Below are positions 23,743 through 34,000 of a stretch of 64,000 bases of DNA, in pieces (within the stretch, counting starts at the first letter, position 1; every line of letters starts with the position of its first letter). The notes below the pieces were generated by a model. That model did no database searches and was not told the origin of the DNA. It saw only the letters and a list, made by a program, of their open reading frames with translations. Source of the stretch: UBA4744 sp963707435 (GTDB lineage Bacteria; Actinomycetota; Acidimicrobiia; Spongiisociales; UBA4744); contig CAVPPF010000003.1 in assembly GCA_963707435.1 (NCBI GenBank), forward strand, positions 163,861 through 227,860. Reading direction: 5' to 3'. A program made the position numbers and the translations under genes.

Positions 23743-24174
23743 GTGGATCGCGACGTGTTGCTCATGATCGTGGCGATCGTCGCCGCGCTGGCCGCGGCGG
23801 TCGCCCTGGCCATTGCCGTCCATGTTCTGATCGGCCGCGTCACCGCCCGGCGCCGCACCTCGTCGGTCCGGCGCAACCTGTGTTTTTGGTGCGGAGCCGA
23901 ATACCGCCGGGAGCTGGACGCCCACGAAGCAGAACCCGACGAGTGGCTCCATTGCCGGGCTTGCGGGCAGAGAGTCCACGACCGGTGCCAGCACCAGATC
24001 CGGGCACTCCAGGCCGACTGGGTATGCCCGCACCCCGAAGCCGTCCTGACCTGCCCGGCCTGTGGGCGCCGCTCCATCAACGATGAGGCTGCGGCGCTCA
24101 TGGCGAAGCTCACCAAAGAGCTCAACAAGTACGCCAAGAAGGCCGACGCTCGCCCGCCCGGGGCCGAGCGCTAG
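23743..24174 (+). CDS. Membrane-anchored zinc-ribbon protein, hypothetical
   Basis: 143 residues from GTG 23743. One N-terminal membrane helix (residues 6-28, very Ala/Val-rich) is followed by a soluble part with four cysteine pairs or singles: CFWC (47-50), CRAC near 70, C/H in VHDRCQH and CP-H near 93, and CPAC near 104. The spacing suggests two zinc ribbons or a RING-like cross-brace. The C-terminus is a basic helix. No family is recognised. It may be a membrane-proximal adaptor, but nothing in the sequence proves that. It overlaps the ctaA stop by 4 nt on the opposite strand. Confidence 0.65.
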   Translation: MDRDVLLMIVAIVAALAAAVALAIAVHVLIGRVTARRRTSSVRRNLCFWCGAEYRRELDAHEAEPDEWLHCRACGQRVHDRCQHQIRALQADWVCPHPEAVLTCPACGRRSINDEAAALMAKLTKELNKYAKKADARPPGAER

Positions 24175-25091
24175 GGGTAGATCGGTACGGACGGCGTCCG
24201 CTCGCTGAGCGTCTGTGCCCCCAGCAGGATCAACGCAATCCACACGAGGTCGGCGAGCAGCAGGTGCACGAGTTGCATCCAGACCGGCGTGAGCAGCGCA
24301 ATGTTGAGGGCGCCGGCCACGAGCTGAAGCCCGACCAGGATCAAGATGGCCCACGCGGAGGTCTGCAACCCGACTTCGCTCCGACCGAAGCGACGCGCCA
24401 ACCAGAACAAGTAGACGCCCACGGCGATGGCCACGATCGGATGCGCAACCCGCAAGTTAGTGAGGAAGTGCTCGGCTCCGCTGAAGTCCTGGCGGAGTCC
24501 CTCCAGCACCGACTCGGCCGGAAACAACGTGTCGGCCAGCGCAGTGATCGCACCGGTGGCGGCCACCACAACGATGCCGGCGGCACCGATCAGCCACCCC
24601 CTCGAGAACACGACATCGCGCTCCAAACGAATGGGACCGCCGCCGGACAACCACCAGGCGGTCAACGTCAGGGCACCCAGCAACAGCAGCGTGTTGACGA
24701 GGTGGAGAGGCACGGCCGCGGTGCGAGCCACCGAAGCGTCATCCGCCACCCACTCGTAGAGCACGATCATGGCGCCGATCAGCGCTTCACCGATGATGAA
24801 CACACCAGAAAACCCGGCGCCTCGCCGTGCCGGATGGCCCGCCGGAAAGCTGCGCCACACCCGCCAGACGAGCACCGCGACCATGATCAGGGCCAGGCCG
24901 CTCGTGACGCGATGCGTGAACTCGATCGCCCTGGCACCCTCGAGGCCGGTAGGGACGAGCTGACCGTTGCAGCTCGGCCAGTTGGCACCGCAGCCGGCGC
25001 CGGAGCCCGTAGCCCGCACGAATGCGCCGAACAGGATGACACCGATATTGACGGCCAGGGTTGCCCAGGCGTACTTGGCAAGCGGTCGCAT
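24171..25091 (-). CDS. ctaA: Heme A synthase (COX15/CtaA family)
   Basis: About 306 residues with eight predicted membrane helices. Family marks are the first-loop segment GAFVRATGSGAGCGANWPSCNG with paired cysteines, EFTHRVTSG (heme-ligand His of helix 2), VPLHLVNT, NLRVAHPIVAIAVG and LVHLLLADLVW, which give the four conserved histidines in two symmetric halves. It oxidises heme O to heme A for cytochrome oxidase. ATG 25091 starts the conserved MRPLAKYAW segment; an upstream GTG-type start at 25,166 would add 25 residues encoded by the AGTACT repeats and looks unlikely. There is no clear ribosome site before 25,091. The gene is intact. Confidence 0.9.
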   Translation of the reverse strand: MRPLAKYAWATLAVNIGVILFGAFVRATGSGAGCGANWPSCNGQLVPTGLEGARAIEFTHRVTSGLALIMVAVLVWRVWRSFPAGHPARRGAGFSGVFIIGEALIGAMIVLYEWVADDASVARTAAVPLHLVNTLLLLGALTLTAWWLSGGGPIRLERDVVFSRGWLIGAAGIVVVAATGAITALADTLFPAESVLEGLRQDFSGAEHFLTNLRVAHPIVAIAVGVYLFWLARRFGRSEVGLQTSAWAILILVGLQLVAGALNIALLTPVWMQLVHLLLADLVWIALILLGAQTLSERTPSVPIYP

Positions 25092-25100
25092 GGGGAGAGC

Positions 25101-25129
25101 GTACTCAGTACTCAGTACTTCGTACTCAG
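25101..25129. repeat. AGTACT-type short direct repeats
   Basis: GTACTCA is repeated three to four times in 29 bp (gtactcagta ctcagtactt cgtactcag), immediately upstream of ctaA. It is internally palindromic (AGTACT) and could be a simple repeat or a binding site. Confidence 0.6.
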
Positions 25130-25244
25130 GAGGAGGCTCAATTGGTGGAACGATCCCCTCCCCCACGAGCTGCGCTCGCCAGAGAAGAGACGAGAGGACA
25201 CCTGGTACCTGTTTGCTCGCGGCCGGTAACTAGATTGCTGATTC

Positions 25245-26201
25245 GTGGATATCTACGAAAGTGCCGTTGAGGCGATCGGACACACTCCGCTCATCCGTCT
25301 CGCTCGTCTCCATCCCCCCGGCAACCTCGTGGCCAAGGCGGAACACATCAGCGTCGGCGGGTCCATCAAAGAACGCATTGCGGTCACGATGATCGACCGG
25401 GCCGAGCAACTCGGCCTGCTCCAACCGGGCGGCACCATCGTGGAACCGACCAGCGGTAACACGGGCGTGGGTTTGGCGATCGTCGGTGCCGTGCGCGGCT
25501 ATCACGTCATCTGCACCGTCCCCGACAAGGTCTCCAAGGAGAAACAGGACCTCCTCAAGGCCTACGGGGTGCAGGTCATCGTGACACCAACCGACCTCCT
25601 CCCCGACCATCCCGATTCGTACTACGGGGTCGCTCGTCGCCTGGCCTCCGAAATCCCGGGCGCCTACCACCCCGACCAGTACTCGAACCCGGCCAACCCG
25701 GACACGCACTATCAGACGACCGGGCCCGAGATCTGGGAGCAGACCGACGGGCAGGTGCAGGCAGTGGTGATCGGCGTCGGAACCGGCGGCACGATCAGCG
25801 GCGTGGGGAGATACCTCAAAGAGCAGAATCCCGACGTCCTCGTCGTCGGCGCCGACCCGGAAGGCTCCATCTTCACGGCACCTTCACCCGAAGACGTTCA
25901 TCAGTACAAGGTGGAGGGAGTCGGCGAGGACTTCTGGCCGGACACGTACGACGGATCGGTCGTCGACGAGTTCATCACGGTGACCGATGACGAGTCGTTC
26001 GCGATGACCAGGCGCCTGGCCCGGCGGGAAGGGCTCCTGGTCGGCGGTTCGTGCGGCCTCGCGGCCCATGCCGCCCTCAGGGTCGCCGAACGCCATCCGG
26101 ACAAGTTGGTCGTTGTGATTCTGCCCGATTCCGGGCGCGGCTACCTGTCGAAGGTCTTCAACGACGAGTGGCTGCGCGAACACAATTTCACGGAGGATTG
26201 A
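25245..26201 (+). CDS. PLP-dependent cystathionine beta-synthase / cysteine synthase family
   Basis: 318 residues, fold type II. GHTPLIRL is near the start, the PLP-binding lysine is in GGSIKERIA (residue about 45), the phosphate/substrate loop in TSGNTGVGLA, and the glycine-rich phosphate cup in GVGTGGTISG. SYYGVARRL and EGVGEDFWP are closer to cystathionine beta-synthases than to CysK. It ends near residue 318, so the C-terminal CBS-domain pair of long bacterial CBS enzymes is absent. The next gene, a cystathionine gamma-synthase/lyase, starts directly after the TGA. Together they suggest homocysteine to cysteine transsulfuration. The start is GTG 25245; no strong ribosome site is visible. 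Confidence 0.85.
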   Translation: MDIYESAVEAIGHTPLIRLARLHPPGNLVAKAEHISVGGSIKERIAVTMIDRAEQLGLLQPGGTIVEPTSGNTGVGLAIVGAVRGYHVICTVPDKVSKEKQDLLKAYGVQVIVTPTDLLPDHPDSYYGVARRLASEIPGAYHPDQYSNPANPDTHYQTTGPEIWEQTDGQVQAVVIGVGTGGTISGVGRYLKEQNPDVLVVGADPEGSIFTAPSPEDVHQYKVEGVGEDFWPDTYDGSVVDEFITVTDDESFAMTRRLARREGLLVGGSCGLAAHAALRVAERHPDKLVVVILPDSGRGYLSKVFNDEWLREHNFTED

Positions 26202-27350
26202 ATGCGGTTTGAAACCGACGCCATCCATGCCGGACAAGAACCAGAGCCGACCACGGGAGCCGTGACCGTTCCGATCTACGCCACCAGCACGTTTGCCCAG
26301 GACGCTCCGGGCCGGCACCGCGGCTACGAGTACTCACGCACCGACAACCCCACCCGCCACGCTCTGGAGGTCGCGCTGGCGGCCCTCGAGGGTGTCGACC
26401 CAGGGGCCGACGGCGGGGCGGTGGCTACCGCCTCCGGCATGGCCGCCACGGCCCTCGTCGGCTACCTGCTGCGGCCCGGCGACCACGTACTCCTTCCCAA
26501 CGACGCCTACGGCGGCACCTTTCGCTTCTTCGCCCGGGTGCTGGCCGAACACGGAGTGGCCTGGTCGGCCGTGGACATGACGGACCGCCGCCTCCTGGAA
26601 ACCGCCGTCAGGCCGGAAACCAGGTTGGTCTGGGTCGAAACCCCGACAAACCCGCTCCTGCGGCTGGTCGACATCGAGCATGCCGCGTCCGTCGCGCACG
26701 CACAGGGGGCCCGCCTGGTCGTGGACAACACCTTTGCGACGCCGTTCCTGCAGCAACCCATTGCGGCCGGCGCCGACATCGTCCTGCATTCCACCACGAA
26801 GTACCTGGGCGGCCACTCGGACACGGTCGGCGGCGTGCTGGTCACCGCCCAGGCGGACTTGAACGAACAGTTCCGGTTCCTCCTGAATGCCGCCGGACCG
26901 GTGCCCGGGCCGTTCGACGCCTGGTTGGTGCTCCGCGGGATCAAGACCCTCGCCGTCCGCATGGAACGGCACTGCGCCAACGCGGCCCGCGTCGCCGCAT
27001 TTCTCAGCGCCCATCCTGCCGTCGCCGAGGTCATCTACCCGGGGCTGGCCGGCCATCCTCAGCACGAGCTGGCGGCCCGCCAGATGGACGGCTTCGGTGG
27101 CATGGTTTCGTTTCGCCCGGTGGGCGGGGCGGCTGCCGCCGGACGGGTGGCATCGTCCACCAAGATCTTCTTCCTGGCCGAGAGCCTCGGCGGGGTCGAA
27201 TCGCTGATCGAGGTACCGGCGGTCATGACCCACGCCTCTGTGCAGGGCACCGCTCTCGAAGTGCCCGACGACCTGGTCAGGCTCTCCGTCGGTCTCGAGC
27301 ACATCGACGACCTCCTCGAAGACCTGGACCGGGCACTGACAACGGAGTAG
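26202..27350 (+). CDS. Cystathionine gamma-synthase / gamma-lyase (Cys/Met PLP family)
   Basis: 382 residues, fold type I. It has the family N-terminus ETDAIHAGQEP, substrate and PLP contacts in YEYSRTDNPTR and ASGMAATA, an Asp contact in LVVDNTFATP, and the PLP lysine in HSTTKYLGGHSD (residue about 198). SLGGVESLIEVP and RLSVGLEHIDDL close it. ATG 26202 abuts the TGA of the beta-synthase gene, so the two are co-translated. Pairing with a beta-synthase favours the gamma-lyase direction (cystathionine to cysteine), but the sequence alone does not separate lyase from synthase. Intact. Confidence 0.88.
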   Translation: MRFETDAIHAGQEPEPTTGAVTVPIYATSTFAQDAPGRHRGYEYSRTDNPTRHALEVALAALEGVDPGADGGAVATASGMAATALVGYLLRPGDHVLLPNDAYGGTFRFFARVLAEHGVAWSAVDMTDRRLLETAVRPETRLVWVETPTNPLLRLVDIEHAASVAHAQGARLVVDNTFATPFLQQPIAAGADIVLHSTTKYLGGHSDTVGGVLVTAQADLNEQFRFLLNAAGPVPGPFDAWLVLRGIKTLAVRMERHCANAARVAAFLSAHPAVAEVIYPGLAGHPQHELAARQMDGFGGMVSFRPVGGAAAAGRVASSTKIFFLAESLGGVESLIEVPAVMTHASVQGTALEVPDDLVRLSVGLEHIDDLLEDLDRALTTE

Positions 27351-27393
27351 CCGCCGCCGCCCGCGAGGGACCATCCCCCCACGGAGCTCCGGG

Positions 27394-28164
27394 CTATCCG
27401 TCGTTGGTGCGGAGCGAGAGACAGGTCAGGCCGCCGTCGGCCTTCTCGAACTCCGACACGTTCACCGTCACCACGGTGTAACCGGCCAGCGTCACAGCCT
27501 CCTGCAAGATGTGCTTCGAAGCAGGGATCAGAATCCGTCCGTCCGGGAGGGCGAGCACGTTGACCTCGCGTTCGCCGGCCACCCAATGCATTTCGAGCCC
27601 GCTGAAGACCTCGGGGTCGAAGTGCCCGGGGGCGGCGATCAAGACGGCGTCGGTGAGCGGGGTCACGATGGACTTGAGGTGGAGAGCGTTCCGGACGGGA
27701 ACCGGGATCGTCTCGATCCCCTGCCCGGCGGCGATGACGGCAAGCTGTCGTATGCCTTCGTCGTTGGTTCGCGACGAGCGCCCCACGAAGATCCGGCCGC
27801 CCACACGGAGGACGTCTCCGCCTTCGAGGGTTCCCGGTCCTTCGATGGACCGAATCTCGAAGCGGTCCTCGAGAGCCTCTCCGACGCCGGCCGTCTCCCC
27901 GCGACGGGATGGTGCTCCGGGCCGCGTCAGGATCAGCGTTCCGGCCAGCAGGACGCCCGTATCCTCGATGAACGGCCCGTCGGCGAAGGCTGCCGGCGTC
28001 CCGAGATGCTCAACCTCGAACCCCCCATCGCTGAGACATCGGGCGTACCGGTCGTGCTGACGGCGAGCGGTTTCGACGTCGATGGCCGGAACCGGAGCCG
28101 TACCGGCCAGAGCCCCGGCGAACGAATCGGGGACCGAGCGCACGAAGGCAGTTGGCTGCGGCAT
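27394..28164 (-). CDS. Dimethylargininase / arginine deiminase-like amidinotransferase-fold enzyme
   Basis: About 256 residues from ATG 28164 (MPQPTAFVR). Guanidine-modifying fold marks are FIEDTGVL, the acidic EGGDVLRVG, a catalytic His in NALHLKSIVT, and the nucleophile Cys in GGLTCLSLR near the C-terminus. The length and the single compact domain fit dimethylarginine dimethylaminohydrolase (DDAH), which gives citrulline plus dimethylamine; a small hydrolase acting on another guanidino compound is possible. It is divergent from the TauE gene with about 90 bp between. Intact. Confidence 0.82.
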   Translation of the reverse strand: MPQPTAFVRSVPDSFAGALAGTAPVPAIDVETARRQHDRYARCLSDGGFEVEHLGTPAAFADGPFIEDTGVLLAGTLILTRPGAPSRRGETAGVGEALEDRFEIRSIEGPGTLEGGDVLRVGGRIFVGRSSRTNDEGIRQLAVIAAGQGIETIPVPVRNALHLKSIVTPLTDAVLIAAPGHFDPEVFSGLEMHWVAGEREVNVLALPDGRILIPASKHILQEAVTLAGYTVVTVNVSEFEKADGGLTCLSLRTNDG

Positions 28165-28253
28165 CCCGGCGAGCCTACCCACCGCCGGAGCCTCGATTCA
28201 AGACCAACCGGCGGTCCTGCAATACTGCCGGGGCCCCGCCGGGAAGAAGTCCC

Positions 28254-28979
28254 TTGTTCAGCCCACTCGAATTGATCATCGCCCTCGTGATCACCGCCGC
28301 CGCTGCCTCACTACAGGGCACCGTTGGGGTGGGGTTCGCCATGGTTTCCGTGCCCATCCTGACGCTCGTGAACAGCGATTTCACCCCCATCCCGCAGGTC
28401 CTACTGGCCTTTCCGATGACGATCTACATGGTGATTCGGGAGCGGCAGCACATCGATCTGCGGGGAGCGGGCTGGGTGCTGAGCGGCCGGCTCCCGGGGG
28501 CGATCGCCGGTGTCATCCTGCTCGGGATGCTGGCCCAGCGGACGCTGGACGGAATGATCGCCGGCTTCGTCATAGCCGCCGCGGTGGCGATGGCAGCCGG
28601 ATGGTCCGTACAGCAGACCCGCAGGAATCAGTTCATCGCCGGAGTCGCCTCGGGCATCTCCGGCACCACATCGGCGATCGGCGGCCCTCCGCTTGCCTTC
28701 CTCTATCAGCACAGCGCCGGAGAACGGCTCCGATCGAGTCTGGCGGCCATTTTCTCGGTCGGCATCACGATCAACGTCACGTCGCTCGCCGTCGCCGGCC
28801 GGATCCATCGGGACGACATCGTTACCGCAGTGATCCTGCTGCCGGCGCTGGCCATCGGCCTCTTCTCGAGCCGGTGGATCACCGGTCGCATCGCCGACGC
28901 AACGATCCGCCGCGGGATCTTGATCGTTTCGGCCCTCGCCGGGATCGCACTGGCGATTCGAACTATCGCCGGCGGATGA
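28254..28979 (+). CDS. TauE/SafE family membrane permease
   Basis: About 241 residues with eight predicted membrane helices in two similar halves. The family motif GTVGVGFAMVSVPIL lies in the first half, and SGISGTTSAIGGPPLAFLYQ in the second. Members export sulfite, sulfoacetate or related anions or act as uncharacterised permeases. TTG 28254 is chosen because GGGAAGAAG precedes it and the first helix follows directly. The sulfur-amino-acid genes nearby hint at an organosulfur substrate, but there is no operon link. Confidence 0.85.
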   Translation: MFSPLELIIALVITAAAASLQGTVGVGFAMVSVPILTLVNSDFTPIPQVLLAFPMTIYMVIRERQHIDLRGAGWVLSGRLPGAIAGVILLGMLAQRTLDGMIAGFVIAAAVAMAAGWSVQQTRRNQFIAGVASGISGTTSAIGGPPLAFLYQHSAGERLRSSLAAIFSVGITINVTSLAVAGRIHRDDIVTAVILLPALAIGLFSSRWITGRIADATIRRGILIVSALAGIALAIRTIAGG

Positions 28980-29181
28980 CCGCCTCGTTCGTGTATTCGT
29001 CGTCCGCGCGGATCAACATCGGTATCGAACGGGCGAGCACCTGCCGGCGAAGCTCGAGGACTTGATCCCCGTCGACGCCGAGCTCAACACCGAGGAGGTA
29101 TTCCTCCAGCATGACGGGGTCCCACAGGTCTCGATCGTCCACGGCGGTCCTCTCTTCGGACTGCCTCCCGGGATCCGCCAC
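28963..29181 (-). CDS. Small acidic protein, hypothetical
   Basis: 72 residues, mostly charged and helical (MLEEYLLGVELGVDGDQVL), ending in a basic tail. No family is recognised. A -10-like TATAAC on the minus strand lies about 10 nt before GTG 29181, so the message may be leaderless; that is inference. Its 3' end overlaps the permease gene tail by 17 nt. Coding status rests on amino-acid composition and the promoter-like site, so confidence is limited. Confidence 0.4.
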   Translation of the reverse strand: MADPGRQSEERTAVDDRDLWDPVMLEEYLLGVELGVDGDQVLELRRQVLARSIPMLIRADDEYTNEAVIRRR

Positions 29182-29240
29182 TACTAGTGGTGTTATATCA
29201 CTCCAGGTGAAGCCCGGTCAAGGTGTTTGTCGAGGCATTC

Positions 29241-30324
29241 TCAAGCGCCGGCCTTGATGAGTTCCCACAGCTCCCCGACCGAATCCCCGAGCTTCCCGAG
29301 CGCCCAGAAGAGCACGACCAGGAGAAACATGGCGAACGCCACCGTCAGGGCCGTGCGGATCCAGTAGGTGATCATCTGATCGGGATCGTCCAGGTACGAA
29401 GGCGCGCCGGGTTGGGGCGGTTCGGTCGTGGGCATCGTCGAGGTTCGGGCCGTGACGACGGTTGCCGCCGACGCAGGGCGCCCCGCAGCCGCAGGCGGCG
29501 AAAAGGGTTCCGGCTCTTTCTGCGGAGTGTCTTCCTGCGGAACAGGTGTGACCACGGCCTCGTCGGGTTCACCGCCCTCAGGTTCGTCGGGCGAGAGCGG
29601 TTCGTCGGGTTCGTCGCCTGCAGGTTCGTCGGCCGGAACCGGATCCTCGAAGTCTCCCCGGGCAAGTCACCCCGGGTCGCCCCGGCCGGCACTGGTTCCT
29701 CGGAAGTCTCCTCGGGCGCGTCGACGCTGGTCGCAACTGTCGGGGTTGGCGCCGTATCGTCGATGCCCGTTTGGTGTTCGTCCTGCGCCTCGACCGGGCC
29801 CTGCTCGGTCGTCACCATCTCGAGGTCGTCGTCGAGGAGCAGGGCCGCCGCCGGGGCGATGGGCGGCCCCTCGGCCGGTTCCTCTTCCGCCTCCCGGTGC
29901 TCGGCCGGTTCCTCTTCGGTGCCGTCCAGACCATGATCGTCAACGCCCGGCTGATCGTCGACCGGCGGGGCCGGAGCCGTTCGGAGCGCAGTACCGAAGC
30001 TGCAACGTCTTCCCAGCTGATCTCACCTGCGTCCGACGGGTCATCCGCGAATGGCTCCAGACCCGGGCCGCCGATCTCATCGCTGTCTTCGTCCCAGGAT
30101 TCGGCGGGCAGGCCGACACTCTCGCGCAACACGCCCTCGTCGATGCCGAGGATGGCCGCCAGAGAGCGGACGATGCTCTCATCCGTCGGCGTCGAGGATC
30201 CCCGCTCCCAGCTCCGGACGGCCGACGCAGACCGGCCGACCAGATCGGCCAGGCCGGTCTGACTCATCCCGAGCGCCGCGCGGCGTTCTTTGACGAGTCC
30301 GCCGAATGACGTGTCTGTGGCCAT
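29241..30324 (-). CDS. XRE-type HTH protein with acidic linker and C-terminal membrane helix (frameshifted)
   Basis: ATG 30324 begins a Cro/C1-type helix-turn-helix (residues 6-62: LVKERRAALGMSQTGLADLV, then SASAVRSWERG). Joining frames near 30,000 and 29,660 gives about 170 residues of Pro/Glu/Asp-rich disordered linker. It ends with a single membrane helix (TALTVAFAMFLLVVLFWALG) 20 residues before the stop. Unlike RodZ, which has HTH, membrane helix and then a large outer domain, here the helix is at the extreme C-terminus, so the DNA-binding domain would hang on a long cytoplasmic tether. Target and signal are unknown. Confidence 0.65.
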
Positions 30325-30450
30325 AATGAATCCCCGGGATACGCATCGAATGGTGGTGCGATGCTCAGGTTACTGCGATTCGGGCACCTGCCGGGCCAAC
30401 TTATCGAACGGACTAGCGGGGGCGGGGGAAGCCAGAAGGAGGATGATCCG

Positions 30451-31045
30451 GTGGCTGAAGGGAGAGACGATCGAACGACCGGCTATCGGATGGCCTTCCA
30501 GTTCAACCGGTCCCTCTTCAACGTTCTCGTGCGGTATCTGGATCCACAGCCCGGGGACAGGATCCTCGACGTCGGCTGCTCCCGGGGTTTCTATGTGACG
30601 AGCCGTGCAGGCATACGCGGCGGACGTGACCGGTATCGACAGCAGCGAAGTCTCAGTGTCGCAAGCGGTCAGCCCGCACGTGGAACTGGGAGACGCCACC
30701 AATCTCCGCTTTCCCGACGGGACCTTTGACAAGGTCTTCTCGCTGCACACCATCGAACACGTGCCCGACCCGGGTGCGTTCCTGGCGGAGATCGGTCGGG
30801 TGCTCAAACCGGGCGGCCTGGCCGTCATCGTGTACCCGTGGGAGCTCTTCCGGGGCATGCAGGCCATCGGGGCCGCCATCCGGCTCTACCGCAACCCGTT
30901 CCGGGCCGGCCGGATCCACCTCCACCGGCTGACCCCGCAGGCTCTCGAGCAGAGGGCACAGGAAACGGGCTTGGACCATCAGCAGAGCCGGTTCGTGCCG
31001 GCCGTCGGGCTCCAGTTCATGTCGATCCTGACCAAAACGAGCTAA
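30451..31045 (+). CDS. Class I SAM-dependent methyltransferase (frameshifted)
   Basis: The start is GTG 30451 with AAGGAGG 8 nt upstream. The SAM-binding motif I is ILDVGCSRGFYV (around residue 40), followed after one base change near 30,598 by VTGIDSSEVSV (motif II acidic end), GDATNLRFPDGTFD and LHTIEHVPDPGAFL (Methyltransf_11 pattern). The length is about 198 residues. It methylates an unknown small molecule or lipid. It faces the giant surface-protein gene tail to tail with 53 bp between. Confidence 0.75.
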
Positions 31046-31098
31046 CCCACGGTGCGGATGGCGATCTCCGCCCGTTCAAAGCGCGGCTTGTGTCGGCT

Positions 31099-34000
31099 TC
31101 AGGCGTCGATGGTGTAGGTATCGACCAAAGTGCCGCCGCCGGCAATCGACCAGAACTCGAAGGTGATGGCCGTCTCGGAGGCGGTCACGATCATGGTGCC
31201 GTGGTCAGCGTTGTAACGAACCACACTGCCCGGTTCCGGTGTGCTGTTGAAACTATGCAAGCTCTGTCCGCCCGCACCTGTGACGAAGTAGGGGAGATCC
31301 GTACCATCCGTGTTGTCGTCCTTGAGGATTCTCTCGTATGTATGGTCGTGACCGACGAGCACCGCCGTCACACCCCACGCTTCGAAGGGCCACTTCATCG
31401 AACCCGGGAGGGTTTCGTCCTCTGTGGTGCCGTGCGCCGCACTCGACGAGTACGGAGCATGGTGGAAATACACAATATTCCACGGTGAGGTCGATGCCGC
31501 CAGCCGGGCCTCCAGCCAGATGCCCTGAGCAGAGGTTGGCGAACGCTGAGCATCATCTCCGCCGACGCTGGTCGGGTTGCTGTCGAGCGCGAAGAAATGC
31601 ACCGGTCCTTGCACAAAGTCGTAGTAGAGCTCGTTCCCGGACGAATTGGCGATACCGGCCCCCGGCAGTGTGAAATAGCTTTCGTAGGCGGTGATGCCGC
31701 CACCGTCTGAGTAGTCGTGGTTTCCGGCCGACGGGAAGAACCGATTGGGGCCACTGCCGGGCCCGTAGATGCCGACGTATGCGCCGATGTAGGAGGCGTA
31801 GTACTTTCCGACGTTGTCGTCGATGGGCGTGTTTCCGTAGGTGTTGTCACCGGTCGTAATGACAAAGTCCACATTCTTCGACCCCACGAGGTCGGCGACG
31901 TTCAGCTCAGCGGAACTGTCGACCCCATAGTCACCGAATGCGGCAAACTTCACCTGGGAAACCGTGCCGGTCACGGTCCAGGTGAACGTATCGGTATCGT
32001 CAACGGCAATATCGTCCGTGACGGTCACAGTGACCGCATACGGGCTTTCCGCGGCGGCACCGGCGGTGATCGTCCCGGTGATCTCACCCGTCTCCGCATC
32101 GATTGCCAACCCCGGAGGCAGCCCGGTCGCGGTATAGGTCAACGGGTCGCCGTCGGGATCGGTTGCTCCAGCATCGATTGGGACGACGGTGCCACCTTCC
32201 GCATCGGCCTGGTCCCCGACATCCTGATCAAACACCGGATCCCGATTGGTGTTGGTCACCGTCCAGGTGAACGTATCGGTATCGTCAACGGCAATATCGT
32301 CCGTGACGGTCACAGTGACCGTGTAAGGGCTGGTTGCCGCCGCATCAAAACTGATCGAGCCGGAAATCTCACCCGTCCTGATATCGATTGCCAACCCCGA
32401 AGGCAGACCGGTTGCCGCGAACGTCAACGGGTCACTGTCGGGATCGCTAGCTCCCGCATCGATGATGATCAGAGCACCTTCCGCATCGCTGCGATCATCC
32501 AGATCCTGATCGAAGACCGGGGGCCCGTTCACGGGCTCCGAAACGGTGATGAGCATCGTGGTCGGATCGCTCGAGCCGCCGTCGTCGGTCACGCGCAGGG
32601 TGACGAGGTACGCACCAGGGGCGGGGTAGGTGTGCGAGGGCGATGCACCGGTGTCGCTTGTTCCGTCGCCGAAATCCCATTCGTAGGCGGTGATGGTCCC
32701 GTCCGGATCAGAGGAACCCGCGCCGTCGAAGCCGACGGTGAGGGGAGCCGGACCGCTGGTGACGTCGGCACCGGCTACCGCCTGCGGGGTCTGATTGACA
32801 GGCCCGTCGAGAGCGAGATTCTCGTAGATCGCCACCCGATTGTGGCCCCAGCCGATCGAGACGATGTCGAGGTCACCATCGTCGTCGGTGTCGAAGAGTT
32901 GGGCACCGTCGTGGTGTTCGTCGCCCGTGTAGACGACGTGCTGGATCCAGAAGAGGCCGGCGCCATCGTTCTCGTACACGATGAGGCGGGAAGTGGCCGG
33001 GGCGGCCAGGTTGTGCTCGCCGACCACCAGGTCGACGTCGCCGTCCAGGTCGAGGTCGGCGACATCGAGGCTCATCGGGCCGACCGGCGTGTCGATGAGG
33101 TGTTCTCTCCAGGTACCGGAGGGGGTCTGCTCGTACCAGGTGAGCGGCGCCGCGACGCTGATGCCCTTCGAAACCGACGATCACATCGAGAAGACCGTCC
33201 CCGTTCAGGTCGGCGACCCGGTTGCGGTCGCCCCCGGCGGGAAGGTCGATGTCGGCCGGGGTCCAGGTCCCGCCGTCGTTGCGGAGCCATGTGGTCCCCA
33301 GCACCAGATCCTGGTCCCCATCATCGTCGAGATCGGCGACAGACAACTCCTCGTCCAGGGAGGTCGAAGACAGCTCCCGCCAGGTCCAGGTTTCGCCGGC
33401 CGGATCCCCGGGCACGGCCAGGGCTTGCACCCCGGCGCCCGTAACGTGCCAGGACAGGGCCGTCTCCAGCACCCCTCCTTCAAAACGGCCAACGGTGGCG
33501 CCCTGCAGGAAGTTCCCGCTGCCCGATGCGACGTTCGTGAACACGTCAAACGTCCCGTCGCCCCGGTTCCGAGCCCAGGCGAAGTCGGCGTTGGGATCGG
33601 AACCCTCGCCCTGCGTGCCGAGCGCATCGAGGTCGCCGTCGCCGTCGAAGTCGTATAGAGCGGCCAGGTTGTTGAGAGGGGCACCGAAAGCTCGGCGAGG
33701 CCAGACACCGCCCGCCGGCCCGGGGTTCTGGTACCACCAACCGCCGGTGGCGACATCGGGGAGACCGTCACCGCTGAGGTCGCCCGGGATCACGAACACA
33801 CCCCGCCATGGCCTGGCGGCGTCGATCACATGGCGATCCCAGGCATCCAGATCGAGGTGGTTGGTGTCCGTACCGTTGTTGAGAAAGATGTCTACCCGGG
33901 GCATGTCCCACCGGTACGGTTTGGTGAGGATGTCGAGGTCCCCGTCGTTGTCGAGGTCCGCCAGCCGCGACTTCGTGATGGCCTTGCCCGGTCACTACCG

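Noticed and set aside
28963..29240. A riboswitch or small RNA before the HTH gene tail
   Set aside because: Only a short imperfect palindrome and a -10-like site are visible; no known aptamer core.
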